From the NCBI GenBank assembly GCA_009908885.1, contig JAAAOL010000053.1, positions 1-21,987 on the forward strand: a DNA stretch of 21,987 nucleotides, given 5' to 3'. Source of the DNA: Bacteroidota bacterium (GTDB lineage: Bacteria > Bacteroidota > Rhodothermia > Rhodothermales > JAAAOL01). Shown here one piece after another: positions 15,021 through 21,987 of the stretch. Under the pieces are notes generated by a model, which was not told the origin of the DNA, made no database searches, and worked only from the letters and a program-made list of their open reading frames with translations. Within the stretch, counting starts at the first letter, position 1. Each line of letters opens with the position of its first letter. The position numbers and the translations under genes were made by a program.

Positions 15021-15836
15021 TCAGGAATGGTTGTTCGTCGCGCGCTCGTTGCCGCCCAGTTCGTGCGAGAGGCGTTGCGCGGTCTCGCGCACGGCCTGCC
15101 CCACGTCGTCGATGCGGGCCTGGCTGTCGGCCTGGGACGATAACATGGCTACGGTGAGCGCCGCGCAGGGCCGCCGGTTGTGATCCAGCACCGGGGCGGC
15201 CACGCACAGCAGGTCGCTGTTGTACTCGCCGTCGACGACGGCATACTTGCGCTCGCGCGCCTCTCGTAGCCGTTGCTTCAGCGCCGGCCGGTCGGTGATG
15301 GTGGCCTCGTTGTAGGCCTCCATCCCGTGGCTGTCGAGGATGTCATCGACCTCCTCGGAAGCCAACCACGCCATGAGCGCTACGCCGGTGGCGGTGCAGT
15401 GGGCGGGTACGCGCGGTTCCAGCTTCTTGACGACCGTGATCGACTTCGGGCTCTCCATCCGGCGCAGGTACACCACCTCGCCGTCCTCCAGCTTACTCAG
15501 GAAGACGGTCTCGCCACACTGATCGGCGAGGCGCTCCATGTACCCCTTCGAGACGCGGAACAGGTCGGTCTGGTCAGCAAAGGCGTTGCCCAGCTCCCAG
15601 AGGTGGGATCCCAACCGGAACGTGCGTCCGTCGAGGTCGGTGGTCACGCAGTGATGTTTGCGGAGCGTCACGAGGATACGAAAGAGGGTGCTTTTCGGAA
15701 TGTCCGAGGCGCGCGCCATGTCCGCCAGGGAGAGCCCACGCTCGTGATCCGCCAGCATGCCAAGCACGCGAACGGCCCGATCGAGCGACGGGATGACGTA
15801 GCGCTCGTTTGTTTTATTTTTGGAACGGCGTTTCAT
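15021..15836 (-). CDS. IclR-family transcriptional regulator
   Basis: A 271-aa DNA-binding regulator, usual length for the family. The winged helix-turn-helix is at about 14-76 (IPSLDRAVRVLGMLADHERGLSLADMARASDIPKSTLFRILVTLRKHHCV). The IclR effector domain is at about 90-260, with VPAHCTATGVALMAWL (143-158) and GEYNSDLLCVAAPVLDHNRRPCAALTVAM (203-231), both typical of the ligand pocket. The N-terminus is Lys/Arg-rich. The start is ATG 15836 with an A-rich leader. The gene is divergent from the GH20/GH67-like gene and upstream of the receptor operon, so it most likely controls this locus and itself in response to a sugar acid or related metabolite. IclR-family members include uronate (KdgR-type) and aromatic-acid regulators; the effector here is unknown. 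Confidence 0.95.
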   Translation of the reverse strand: MKRRSKNKTNERYVIPSLDRAVRVLGMLADHERGLSLADMARASDIPKSTLFRILVTLRKHHCVTTDLDGRTFRLGSHLWELGNAFADQTDLFRVSKGYMERLADQCGETVFLSKLEDGEVVYLRRMESPKSITVVKKLEPRVPAHCTATGVALMAWLASEEVDDILDSHGMEAYNEATITDRPALKQRLREARERKYAVVDGEYNSDLLCVAAPVLDHNRRPCAALTVAMLSSQADSQARIDDVGQAVRETAQRLSHELGGNERATNNHS

Positions 15837-15847
15837 CTTTAATACGA

Positions 15848-15874
15848 ATTACAGATTCTTTATCTTATTGTCAA
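15848..15874 (-). promoter_or_regulatory. Candidate sigma70-like promoter for iclR
   Basis: On the minus strand a perfect TTGACA (15874-15869) is followed after 15 bases by TGTAAT (15853-15848), five of six matches to the -10 consensus. The spacer is two bases shorter than ideal. It would give a very short leader before ATG 15836. The motif lies in an AT-rich island, so chance matches are possible, and Bacteroidota promoters often use a different consensus. Confidence 0.35.
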
Positions 15875-15929
15875 GCCGCCGGGGAGATTATCGAGGACCT
15901 TCCTTGCGTTTTGCCCTCGCTCGCTGTTG

Positions 15930-15947
15930 TGTTTTTTATAATAAACA
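15930..15947. promoter_or_regulatory. Candidate IclR operator 1, palindrome overlapping a perfect TATAAT
   Basis: TGTTTTTTATAATAAACA is an 18-bp palindrome with eight of nine pairs complementary. It contains TATAAT at 15937-15942, a perfect -10 hexamer for the rightward genes; a TTTTG/TTGCCC stretch at 15909-15916 is a possible but poorly spaced upstream element. A repressor bound here would cover the promoter. The link to the IclR protein is inferred from divergent placement. Confidence 0.5.
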
Positions 15948-15948
15948 T

Positions 15949-15966
15949 TGTTTTCAGAATAAAACA
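15949..15966. promoter_or_regulatory. Candidate IclR operator 2, adjacent palindrome
   Basis: TGTTTTCAGAATAAAACA has perfect 6-bp outer arms (TGTTTT/AAAACA) and is 12 of 18 identical to the neighbouring palindrome, with centres 19 bp apart (just under two helical turns). It ends 41 bases before the ATG at 16008 and would cover the start-site region. A weaker related sequence (TGTTTTATT half-site) is at 15810-15818, inside the first codons of iclR. Confidence 0.42.
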
Positions 15967-16007
15967 ACCCCTTCGACGCAATTTCCTCACCCGACGCCGC
16001 TTTGTCC

Positions 16008-18296
16008 ATGCCCACCCTCCTTCCTTCGGCCCTCTCCGGCCTGTGCTATCCCCACGGCGGCGACCCCGCCGCCGCTTCCGCGGCCCGCCTCCTCCACACG
16101 AGCGCAGGCGCTCCGGCGCCTGCCGCCACCGATGCGCCCTCCGGTCTTGCCATCGACACGTACCCTGGCGTGTGGTCGCTCACCGTCCCTGACGCCGTCA
16201 CCGCGCATGACGCCTGGATGTGGCTCCAGCTCGACGATGACGGCAACGGCGTCATGACGGCCTCCTCGCCCGCCCTCCTCTACGCGCTGGCGGGCCTCAT
16301 CGCGGACGGCCTACTGGACGACCGCGCCGACGCCCTGGCCGAAGGGCTCCTCCTCGAACCGGCGTTCTCCTTCCACCGGCCGCTCTACGACCTCATCCTG
16401 ACGCAGACGTCCCGGTCCACGCGCGACTTCGAGCCGGAGCCGTACATCGAGCAGCTGGCGCGGGCGGGCTTCACCCACCTGGAGGTCAACGGCCTCGCCT
16501 TCCACGTCCCGTTCGAGCCGGGCGTGCCGACGGAGTACTACAGCCAGTTCTACACGTACTGCCCCGGCTTCAACCACTTCGTCGACTCGACGCTGACGCG
16601 GGGCCTCTACCCGGCGGCGTACCTGCAGGCCAACCTGAACCGCGTCAAGAAGATCGCCGCGCTCGGGCGCAAGTACGGCCTGAAGCCGGGCATGCTGGCC
16701 TTCGAGCCGCGCAGCCTGCCGGAGCACTTCTTCCAGCAGCATCCCACGCTGCGGGGCGCTCGCATCGATCACCCTTTCCGCTCGCACCTGCCGCGCTACA
16801 CGCTGGCGCAGGACCATCCGGTGGCGCAGGACCACTACCGCCAGCTCATGCGCAACATGATGGAGGCCGTTCCGGACCTGGACTACCTCTCGGTGTGGAC
16901 CAACGACAGCGGCGCGGGCTTCGAGCACACGTCGTCGCTCTACGTCGGGCGCAACGGCGGCCCGTACCTCATCCGCGAGTGGCGCGAGCACGAGCAGATC
17001 GCGGAGACGGCGGGCCAGAGCGCCCTCCGCTGGCTCCGCCTCATGCAGCAGGCCGCTGCCGAAACGAACCCCGACTTCGAGGTGCTGCTGCGCATCGAGC
17101 CGTTTAAGGTGGAGCATGACACCATCATGGCGGGCATGGGCGACGGCCTCAGCGTCGAGGCGCCGTCGCTGCTGGTGCGCGGGTACGACCTGCCGTACCA
17201 CCATCCCGAGTATCCCGACCAGTCCAGCGCGGCGGGCTCCATCTTTCACACCTGGTTGGAGGACGAAGAGGCCGACCTCCTGGCGCAGCACCGCGCTGAC
17301 GGGTTCGAGCCGACGCTGCACTACGCGCCGGGTGCGGCCTACAACATGGAGCCGATCCTGGGCATCCCCTTCCCGCGCCTGCTCCACGAGAAGCTGACGG
17401 CGCTACAGGAACGTGGCTTCCGCGCGGTCAACGCGCTGGGCGGGCTGCTGCACCTGGAGAAGACGCCGTACTGGCCCCACCCGGAGATCATCCGCGCCGC
17501 CCAGCTCACCCCCGACGCAACGATCGACGAGGTGCTGCACCGGACGGCGGCCCGCTGGGTCGGCCCCGAGCACGCCGACGCCCTCGTAGACGCGTGGGAC
17601 GCCGTGGAGGACGGGGTGCGCACCCTGCCTATCGTGCCGCTCTACAGCACCCTCGGCTTCGTCTGGTACCGCACCTGGACGCGCCCGCTGGTGCCGGACA
17701 TCGAGGCCATCCCGGAAGAAGACCGGCTCTATTACGAGCGCTTCATCGTCAGCACAGCGAACAACCCCAACATCAACGACCTGGGGCGCGACGTGCTGTT
17801 CGAGCTCATCGACGAAGAGAGCGGGCGGCGCAAGGCGCGGCAGTTCGACGAGAACAACCTGCCCCGCATCGACGCGGCGCTGGACCGGCTCGACGCGCTC
17901 GTAGAGGACACGACGGGCACCGACGCCCACACCGTGTTCGTGGACCTGCGCGACCGCACCCGCGCCCTCCGCTACTGGGCGACGACGCAGCGCAACACCT
18001 GCGCCTGGGTGGCAGGCGTCTACGGCTTCCTCCGCACCGAAGACGAAGCCGAACAGGATGAGCACCGCGCCTACCTCCAACAAATGATCGACCTCGACCT
18101 GGAGAACGCCCGCCAGTTGCTCGACCTGTGGAGGACGTCCGAGACGGAGTTCATGCTGGTCTCCGACGTGGGCGAGACGAGCTTCATCTTCGGCGAGAAC
18201 CTGACCGAGCAACTGCTGCGCAAGATCGAGCTGACGGAGCAGTACCGCCACCACGACCCGCGCATCGACCCGGACCTGATGTGGAAGATGCTCTGA
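16008..18296 (+). CDS. Putative cytoplasmic TIM-barrel glycosidase, GH20/GH67-like
   Basis: A 762-aa protein without a signal peptide. Residues 45-115 resemble the small alpha/beta domain that precedes the barrel in GH20, GH67 and GH84 enzymes (MWLQLDDDGNGVMTASSPALLYALAGLIADGL). The barrel begins with YDLILTQTSRSTRDFEPEPYIEQLARAGFTHLEVNGLA (127-164) and continues through DYLSVWTNDSGAGFEH (292-307), EVLLRIEPFKVEH (358-370) and GLSVEAPSLLVRGYDLPYHHPEYP (380-403). Acidic residues D300, E305 and E364 are candidate catalytic groups, not proven. The C-terminal 260 residues are helical. ATG 16008 is preferred over TTG 16002. It is the first gene of the rightward operon, under the twin palindromes. 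The fold call is moderate; substrate unknown. It may be an uncharacterised glycoside hydrolase family. Confidence 0.7.
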   Translation: MPTLLPSALSGLCYPHGGDPAAASAARLLHTSAGAPAPAATDAPSGLAIDTYPGVWSLTVPDAVTAHDAWMWLQLDDDGNGVMTASSPALLYALAGLIADGLLDDRADALAEGLLLEPAFSFHRPLYDLILTQTSRSTRDFEPEPYIEQLARAGFTHLEVNGLAFHVPFEPGVPTEYYSQFYTYCPGFNHFVDSTLTRGLYPAAYLQANLNRVKKIAALGRKYGLKPGMLAFEPRSLPEHFFQQHPTLRGARIDHPFRSHLPRYTLAQDHPVAQDHYRQLMRNMMEAVPDLDYLSVWTNDSGAGFEHTSSLYVGRNGGPYLIREWREHEQIAETAGQSALRWLRLMQQAAAETNPDFEVLLRIEPFKVEHDTIMAGMGDGLSVEAPSLLVRGYDLPYHHPEYPDQSSAAGSIFHTWLEDEEADLLAQHRADGFEPTLHYAPGAAYNMEPILGIPFPRLLHEKLTALQERGFRAVNALGGLLHLEKTPYWPHPEIIRAAQLTPDATIDEVLHRTAARWVGPEHADALVDAWDAVEDGVRTLPIVPLYSTLGFVWYRTWTRPLVPDIEAIPEEDRLYYERFIVSTANNPNINDLGRDVLFELIDEESGRRKARQFDENNLPRIDAALDRLDALVEDTTGTDAHTVFVDLRDRTRALRYWATTQRNTCAWVAGVYGFLRTEDEAEQDEHRAYLQQMIDLDLENARQLLDLWRTSETEFMLVSDVGETSFIFGENLTEQLLRKIELTEQYRHHDPRIDPDLMWKML

Positions 18297-18356
18297 TGCT
18301 GCCGTTGACGGCTGCCGCCCAAGCACCGCAGAAGCAATTGACGTGTTGAGCATGGG

Positions 18357-18440
18357 AGTTCGAAGTTGGGGAAGTGAAGCAGGGTGTTCACCCATGTACC
18401 TTCTCCCTCCTCACTCTTCCCTTCTCCCTCCTCGCTCCTC
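18357..18440. repeat. Low-complexity spacer: AGTTCGAAGT copy plus 21-bp tandem pyrimidine repeat
   Basis: The spacer 18297-18461 carries no gene. It holds one exact copy of AGTTCGAAGT (18357-18366), shared with the array at 3217-3271; the small palindrome-like GGGTGTTCACCC (18382-18393); and two 21-bp pyrimidine units at 18399-18419 and 18420-18440, identical at 19 of 21 positions and both starting CCTTCTCCCTCCTC. CATGGG (18351-18356) and CCCATG (18391-18396) are inverted. The purine-rich left part and pyrimidine-rich right part could pair in the transcript. CCCTTCTCCC (18419-18428) also occurs at 3291-3300. Confidence 0.8.
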
Positions 18441-18461
18441 CCCCAAACACCCATCCCCTAA

Positions 18462-20576
18462 ATGCCCGACCCCGACGCCCTTCTCGACCCGCTGGCGAGC
18501 GACGCGCTGACGGTTCATCCCGGCGATCTCTTCAACCCGCCCGGGCTGACGAACTTCTGGGGCCAGGTGCAGGCCGCCCGCGACCCGGTGGCGATCCAGC
18601 ACCTCACGTTTCCCCCGTTCTCGAACGGCGACATCGTGCTGGGCGCGTTCACGCTCAACGGCGTCTGCGTGGGCAAGAGCGGCGCACCGCTCACCTTCCG
18701 CTGGCGCCCGGACCACCTCCACCGCGAAGCCGAGCACGACGGCTTCCACGTCGCCAGCCGCACCGTCCTCCCGATGACTGCGCAGCGGGCCGTGGTGGCC
18801 GTCACCGTCACCAACACGACCGACGCCGCCCGCGACGCGGAAATCCGCCTGCGCACCGACGGCGGCGTGATCCACTCCGTCGACGGGTGGCATACGCCGT
18901 ACGCGCCGAAGGAAGGCCCGTCCATCTCCGTGACGCCATGGGAGGGCACGCCGCCCCCCGAGCAGCTCATCCGCAATCGTCAGAAGATTCTGGTGGAGCA
19001 GGGGGCGGTGCGCTATGACTCGCAGACGTCCGAGGCCTGCGCCCTGCACGCGGCGCACCCTCGTCCCGACGCCATCGAGCAGGGCGCATTCGTGTTCACC
19101 CGCTCCCTAGCCCCCGGCGCTACGGTGACGGTCTACTACCACGTGGAGCTGGGCGACGACGCCGAGGCGCTGCTCGACACCGCGACGGCGTGGCAGGACG
19201 ACCCGGACGCCGTGTTCACCCAGGCCGCGCAGGACTGGGCCGACGAGTGGACCGCCGTGTTCACCCCCGGCAACGACCGCTACAGCGGCTACCTGCCCCG
19301 CCTCGACACCGAGAATGCCGACCTCCAGCGCATCTACGAGACGGCCATCCTGGGCCTCGTCTACTTCAAGCGCGAGCACCCGGCCTCGGCCTACGGGCGC
19401 ACCTACACCAACCTGATGCCTCGCTACTGGGTGACGACCAGCTTCATCAACGACTGGTCGCTGAGCGCCTACGCGCTGGCCCTGCTGGACCCGGACTGCG
19501 TGCGCCGCCAGGTGGAGCTGTGGCTGGAGCGCGACATCTACGACCACTTCGGCACCGAGTACGTCAGCGGCGAGAACGCGGGCAACTGGTACTCGTGCAA
19601 CGACTTCGCGATGGTGCGGCTCATCAGCGCCTACGTCCGCGTCACGGGTGACCACGGCTGGCTGGACCGCGAGGTGGCGGGGCGCTCCATCTTCGACCAC
19701 GTCGTAGAGATGGCCGCGCACGTCTCGGACCTGGACGCCGGGCACGGCCTGGCCGACGGCGGCGACCGCAACAGCCTGCTCGAATGCGTGGGCCGCTACA
19801 CGCACGAGGTGGCCAGCGTCAACGCGGGCTACGTGTGGGCCCTGCGCGAGGCAGCGGCGCTGTGCGACGTTCGGGACGACGACGAAACGGCCGCGACGCT
19901 CCGCCAGCAGGCCGCCGACCTGACCGACGCCATCCAGGACCTCTACGTGCCGGGCGAGGGCACCTGGCAGTGCCGCCAGCCGGACGGCACCCTCACGCCG
20001 ATGCACCACGCCTGGGACTTCGTGCACACGCTCAACTTCCTGCACGACGACCTGCCGCCCGAGCAGCGCGACGAGCTGGTGGCCTTCTTCGAGCACGACC
20101 TGATGACGCCTACCTGGATGCGGGCCCTCGCCGCCCACGATGCCGACGCCGACTTTTCGCTGCGCCCGGACCACCAGTGGAACGGCTCGTACCCGGCCTG
20201 GGTAGCCTTCGCCGCCTGCGCCCTCGCCCGCGACGACCGGTGGGAGCTGCTGACCGCGTGGCTTCCCGGCCTCGCCCGTAGTGCCAACCAGGGCCCGTAC
20301 AGCCAGGCGCACTTCGTGGAGGCCGCCGCGCCGCTGCACGAAGGCGGGGCGCGCAAGGCCCCGACCGAGTGGCCCTACATCACCGACTGGGCCTGCCTCG
20401 CCGTCGGCGGCTTCGTCGAACTCGTGCTGCTGCACCTGTTCGGGCTCGACTTCGGCCTGGACGCCATCGCCGCCGCCCCCCGCCTCGACGCCGTCGACCC
20501 CGACGCTACGCTCGCCCCCGTCCGCTACGACGACTGGAGCTATCGTGCGACGGCGGACGGCCTCTCCACCGCCTGA
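18462..20576 (+). CDS. Putative (alpha/alpha)6-barrel glycoside hydrolase with N-terminal beta-sandwich
   Basis: A 704-aa protein without a signal peptide. Residues 15-230 are beta-rich (SNGDIVLGAFTLNGVCVGKSGAPLTFRWRPD, AVVAVTVTNTTDAARDAEIRLRTDGGVIHSVDGWH), as in the N-terminal sandwich of GH63/GH65/GH94-like enzymes. Residues 280-690 show repeated helix hairpins: NADLQRIYETAILGLVYFKR, RYWVTTSFINDWSLSAYALALLD, GNWYSCNDFAMVRLISAYVRVTGD, GGDRNSLLECVGRYTHEVASVNAGYVW (433-459), PMHHAWDFVHTLNFL and HQWNGSYPAWVAFAACALA. D331, D435, E441 and D519 are possible active-site acids; I cannot choose. It lies 165 bases after the TIM-barrel gene across a repeat-rich spacer, same strand, probably the same operon. 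The fold is likely; a named family and substrate cannot be given. Confidence 0.68.
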   Translation: MPDPDALLDPLASDALTVHPGDLFNPPGLTNFWGQVQAARDPVAIQHLTFPPFSNGDIVLGAFTLNGVCVGKSGAPLTFRWRPDHLHREAEHDGFHVASRTVLPMTAQRAVVAVTVTNTTDAARDAEIRLRTDGGVIHSVDGWHTPYAPKEGPSISVTPWEGTPPPEQLIRNRQKILVEQGAVRYDSQTSEACALHAAHPRPDAIEQGAFVFTRSLAPGATVTVYYHVELGDDAEALLDTATAWQDDPDAVFTQAAQDWADEWTAVFTPGNDRYSGYLPRLDTENADLQRIYETAILGLVYFKREHPASAYGRTYTNLMPRYWVTTSFINDWSLSAYALALLDPDCVRRQVELWLERDIYDHFGTEYVSGENAGNWYSCNDFAMVRLISAYVRVTGDHGWLDREVAGRSIFDHVVEMAAHVSDLDAGHGLADGGDRNSLLECVGRYTHEVASVNAGYVWALREAAALCDVRDDDETAATLRQQAADLTDAIQDLYVPGEGTWQCRQPDGTLTPMHHAWDFVHTLNFLHDDLPPEQRDELVAFFEHDLMTPTWMRALAAHDADADFSLRPDHQWNGSYPAWVAFAACALARDDRWELLTAWLPGLARSANQGPYSQAHFVEAAAPLHEGGARKAPTEWPYITDWACLAVGGFVELVLLHLFGLDFGLDAIAAAPRLDAVDPDATLAPVRYDDWSYRATADGLSTA

Positions 20577-20595
20577 CGCCCCCTCCGTTGATGTA

Positions 20596-20666
20596 TGGAC
20601 GGATGGAGGTATGAAAGGGTGAACGGCCAGCACTTCCATCCATCCACACCTCCATCCATCCACACC
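20596..20666 (+). repeat. Intercistronic inverted repeat with two 16-bp direct repeats
   Basis: Left arm 20596-20610 (TGGACGGATGGAGGT) pairs with right arm 20648-20662 (ACCTCCATCCATCCA) at 14 of 15 positions, with a 37-base loop. The right side comprises two exact copies of TCCATCCATCCACACC at 20635-20650 and 20651-20666, so the left arm could pair with either copy in part. The structure starts 20 bases after the hydrolase stop and ends 18 bases before the amidohydrolase ATG. No T run follows, so an intercistronic mRNA hairpin is more likely than a terminator. The rest of the 107-base spacer holds nothing recognisable. Confidence 0.75.
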
Positions 20667-20683
20667 TTAACCCCTCCGCGCCG

Positions 20684-21987
20684 ATGTCCGACCGTCGCTA
20701 CCTCGACGCCTGCGCCTCCCTCGGCATGCACGGCCCCACCGATGCCCGCGTGCCCTGGAAAGTGGAATCGCTCTTGAGCGATATGCGCCACACCGGCATC
20801 CACGGGACGCTCGTGTGGCACTGGACCGCCCGCGAGTACACGCCGACCTACGGCAACCGCGTGCTGCTCGACGAAATCGCCGACCACGACCGCCTCTTCC
20901 CGTGCTGGGTGCTGCTGCCCCACCACACCGGCGAGATGGCGCCCGGCCCGGAGATCGTGGCCGAGATGCAGGAGCGCGGCGTCCGCGCAGCCAAGCTGTT
21001 TCCGCAGCGGCACGGCTACCGGTTCGACGAGGCCGTGTGCGGCGACCTCTTCACCGCCCTCGAAGCCGCCGAGATCCCACTGCTGATCGACGTGGGGCAC
21101 TACGACGACCACAAACAGGCGACCATCGCCGAGGTGGATCGCCTCTGCACGCAGCACCCGCACCTGCCTGTCCTGCTGCAGAAGACCCGCTGGGAGGACA
21201 CGCGCGACGTGTACGCTCTGCTGCTCCAGCATCCCAACACGTACGTCGAGTTTTCCAGCTTCCAGATCCACTACGGCCTCGAACACCTGACCGCGCAGAT
21301 CGGCGCGGACCGGCTGCTGCTGGGCACCCAGTGGCCGTTCAAAAGCCCCGGCGCGGCCCGCTCGTTCATCGACTACTGCGAGCTGGACGAGGCCGACAAA
21401 GCCAGGATCGCGGGCGGCAACCTGGCGCGGCTGCTCAAGCTGGACCGCTGGCCCGACGCCTATCCCGATACCGATCAGGGCCGCATCCTGAACACCGCCA
21501 AGCGCGGGCAGCCCATCGACCATATCCCCGTCATCGACCCACACACGCACGTCCTGCACGACGGCGCGATGGGCAGCGGCACGGTGGCAATGGCCCACTG
21601 CGACGCCGAACACATGATCCGCCGCAACCGCCGCCTCGGGGTCGACCGCTTCTGCTGCTCCTCCTGGATCGGCATCTGGATCGACTACCGGCGCGGCAAC
21701 GAGCTGATCCACGACCTGACGCAGCGCTACCCGGACGACATCATCGGCTACGCCACGATCGACCCGAAGAAGTCCGACGACGTCGCCGCCGACGTCCACC
21801 TCTGTCACGACGTCTACGGGTTTCCCGGCCTCAAGCCCTACAATCCGCGCGTGGGGCTGCCGTACAACAGCCCGCTCTACGATCCGTGGTACGAGAAGGG
21901 CAACGCCATCGGCGGCTTCGTGAAGCTGCACCAGACCGCCATCGGCGACGACTACCTGGACGAGATCGCCGACGTGGCGGCGCGCTA
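20684..21987 (+). CDS. Tandem-domain amidohydrolase (Amidohydro_2 family), 3' end outside window
   Basis: The frame is open from ATG 20684 to the window end, 434 residues so far. Residues 5-265 form a first amidohydrolase-2-like TIM barrel ending ADRLLLGTQWPFKSPGAARSFIDYC...GGNLARLLKL, the normal end of this family. A second domain then starts at about residue 282 with IPVIDPHTHVLHDG, where H287 and H289 form the canonical metal-binding HxH. In domain 1 the HxH position reads YLDACASLGMHG (6-17) and the usual catalytic Asp of GSDxP is Gln216 in GTQWP, so that domain probably does not bind metal. Relatives include L-fucono- and L-rhamnono-lactonases and decarboxylases. A sugar-lactone hydrolase role fits the context but is inference. 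Cytoplasmic; third gene of the rightward operon. Confidence 0.85.
   Translation, partial: MSDRRYLDACASLGMHGPTDARVPWKVESLLSDMRHTGIHGTLVWHWTAREYTPTYGNRVLLDEIADHDRLFPCWVLLPHHTGEMAPGPEIVAEMQERGVRAAKLFPQRHGYRFDEAVCGDLFTALEAAEIPLLIDVGHYDDHKQATIAEVDRLCTQHPHLPVLLQKTRWEDTRDVYALLLQHPNTYVEFSSFQIHYGLEHLTAQIGADRLLLGTQWPFKSPGAARSFIDYCELDEADKARIAGGNLARLLKLDRWPDAYPDTDQGRILNTAKRGQPIDHIPVIDPHTHVLHDGAMGSGTVAMAHCDAEHMIRRNRRLGVDRFCCSSWIGIWIDYRRGNELIHDLTQRYPDDIIGYATIDPKKSDDVAADVHLCHDVYGFPGLKPYNPRVGLPYNSPLYDPWYEKGNAIGGFVKLHQTAIGDDYLDEIADVAAR

Noticed and set aside
14935..15207. N-terminal extension of the TonB-receptor frame
   Set aside because: It lies inside the iclR coding region, has Arg/Pro-rich shadow composition, and the signal peptide starts exactly at ATG 14934.
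20596..20662. Inverted repeat considered as an intrinsic terminator
   Set aside because: The loop is long, there is no T run after the right arm, and the next gene on the same strand starts about 20 bases later.
20540..21931. Minus-strand open frame of 463 codons over the amidohydrolase
   Set aside because: The plus-strand frame has clear amidohydrolase motifs in both domains; the minus frame has none and runs through the repeat spacer.

Overview
The window is about 22 kb of GC-rich DNA. It reads as a saccharide-utilisation locus from a Rhodothermota/Bacteroidota-type bacterium, most like the Rhodothermales. The reasons are a TonB-dependent receptor with an N-terminal carboxypeptidase-like regulatory domain, a large secreted protein ending in a type IX secretion (T9SS) sorting-domain fold, a PorV/PorQ-family outer-membrane protein, high GC, and almost no Shine-Dalgarno sequences. 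The taxonomic call is inference from gene content only. No rRNA, tRNA, CRISPR array, transposase or phage gene was seen, and no gene-free stretch exceeds 300 bases.

Layout. A 171-base AT-rich divergent spacer at 15837-16007 splits the locus. Everything to its left is on the minus strand. In order of transcription it holds an IclR-family regulator, a TonB-dependent receptor, a T9SS-type surface protein, a PorV/PorQ-like protein, an MGH1-like (alpha/alpha)6 glycoside hydrolase, a MalF-type permease, a Tat-signal class-V PLP enzyme, a MalG-type permease, a sugar-binding lipoprotein, a xylose-isomerase-like TIM barrel and a Gfo/Idh/MocA oxidoreductase. Spacings are mostly 11-110 bases, with one 14-base overlap, so much of this could be one or two long operons. 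A weak terminator-like hairpin follows iclR. To the right, on the plus strand, are a GH20/GH67-like TIM-barrel protein, a second (alpha/alpha)6 hydrolase-like protein and an amidohydrolase cut by the window edge.

Proposed logic (inference). An oligosaccharide or glycoside is captured and moved across the outer membrane by the TonB receptor with the T9SS surface protein. It then passes the inner membrane through the ABC importer, whose ATPase is not in the window. Signal-less glycoside hydrolases would trim it in the cytoplasm, and the isomerase, oxidoreductase and amidohydrolase would process the monosaccharide or sugar lactone. IclR probably controls both arms through two adjacent TGTTT...AAACA palindromes, the first of which contains a perfect TATAAT. 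The substrate cannot be read from sequence.

Most unusual items: an amidohydrolase made of two tandem domains, the first apparently stripped of its metal ligands; a Tat-exported PLP enzyme between the two permease genes; three low-complexity tandem-repeat patches in spacers, one of which encodes the N-terminus of the binding lipoprotein and could make it switchable by slippage; and a TonB receptor paired with a T9SS protein instead of SusD.
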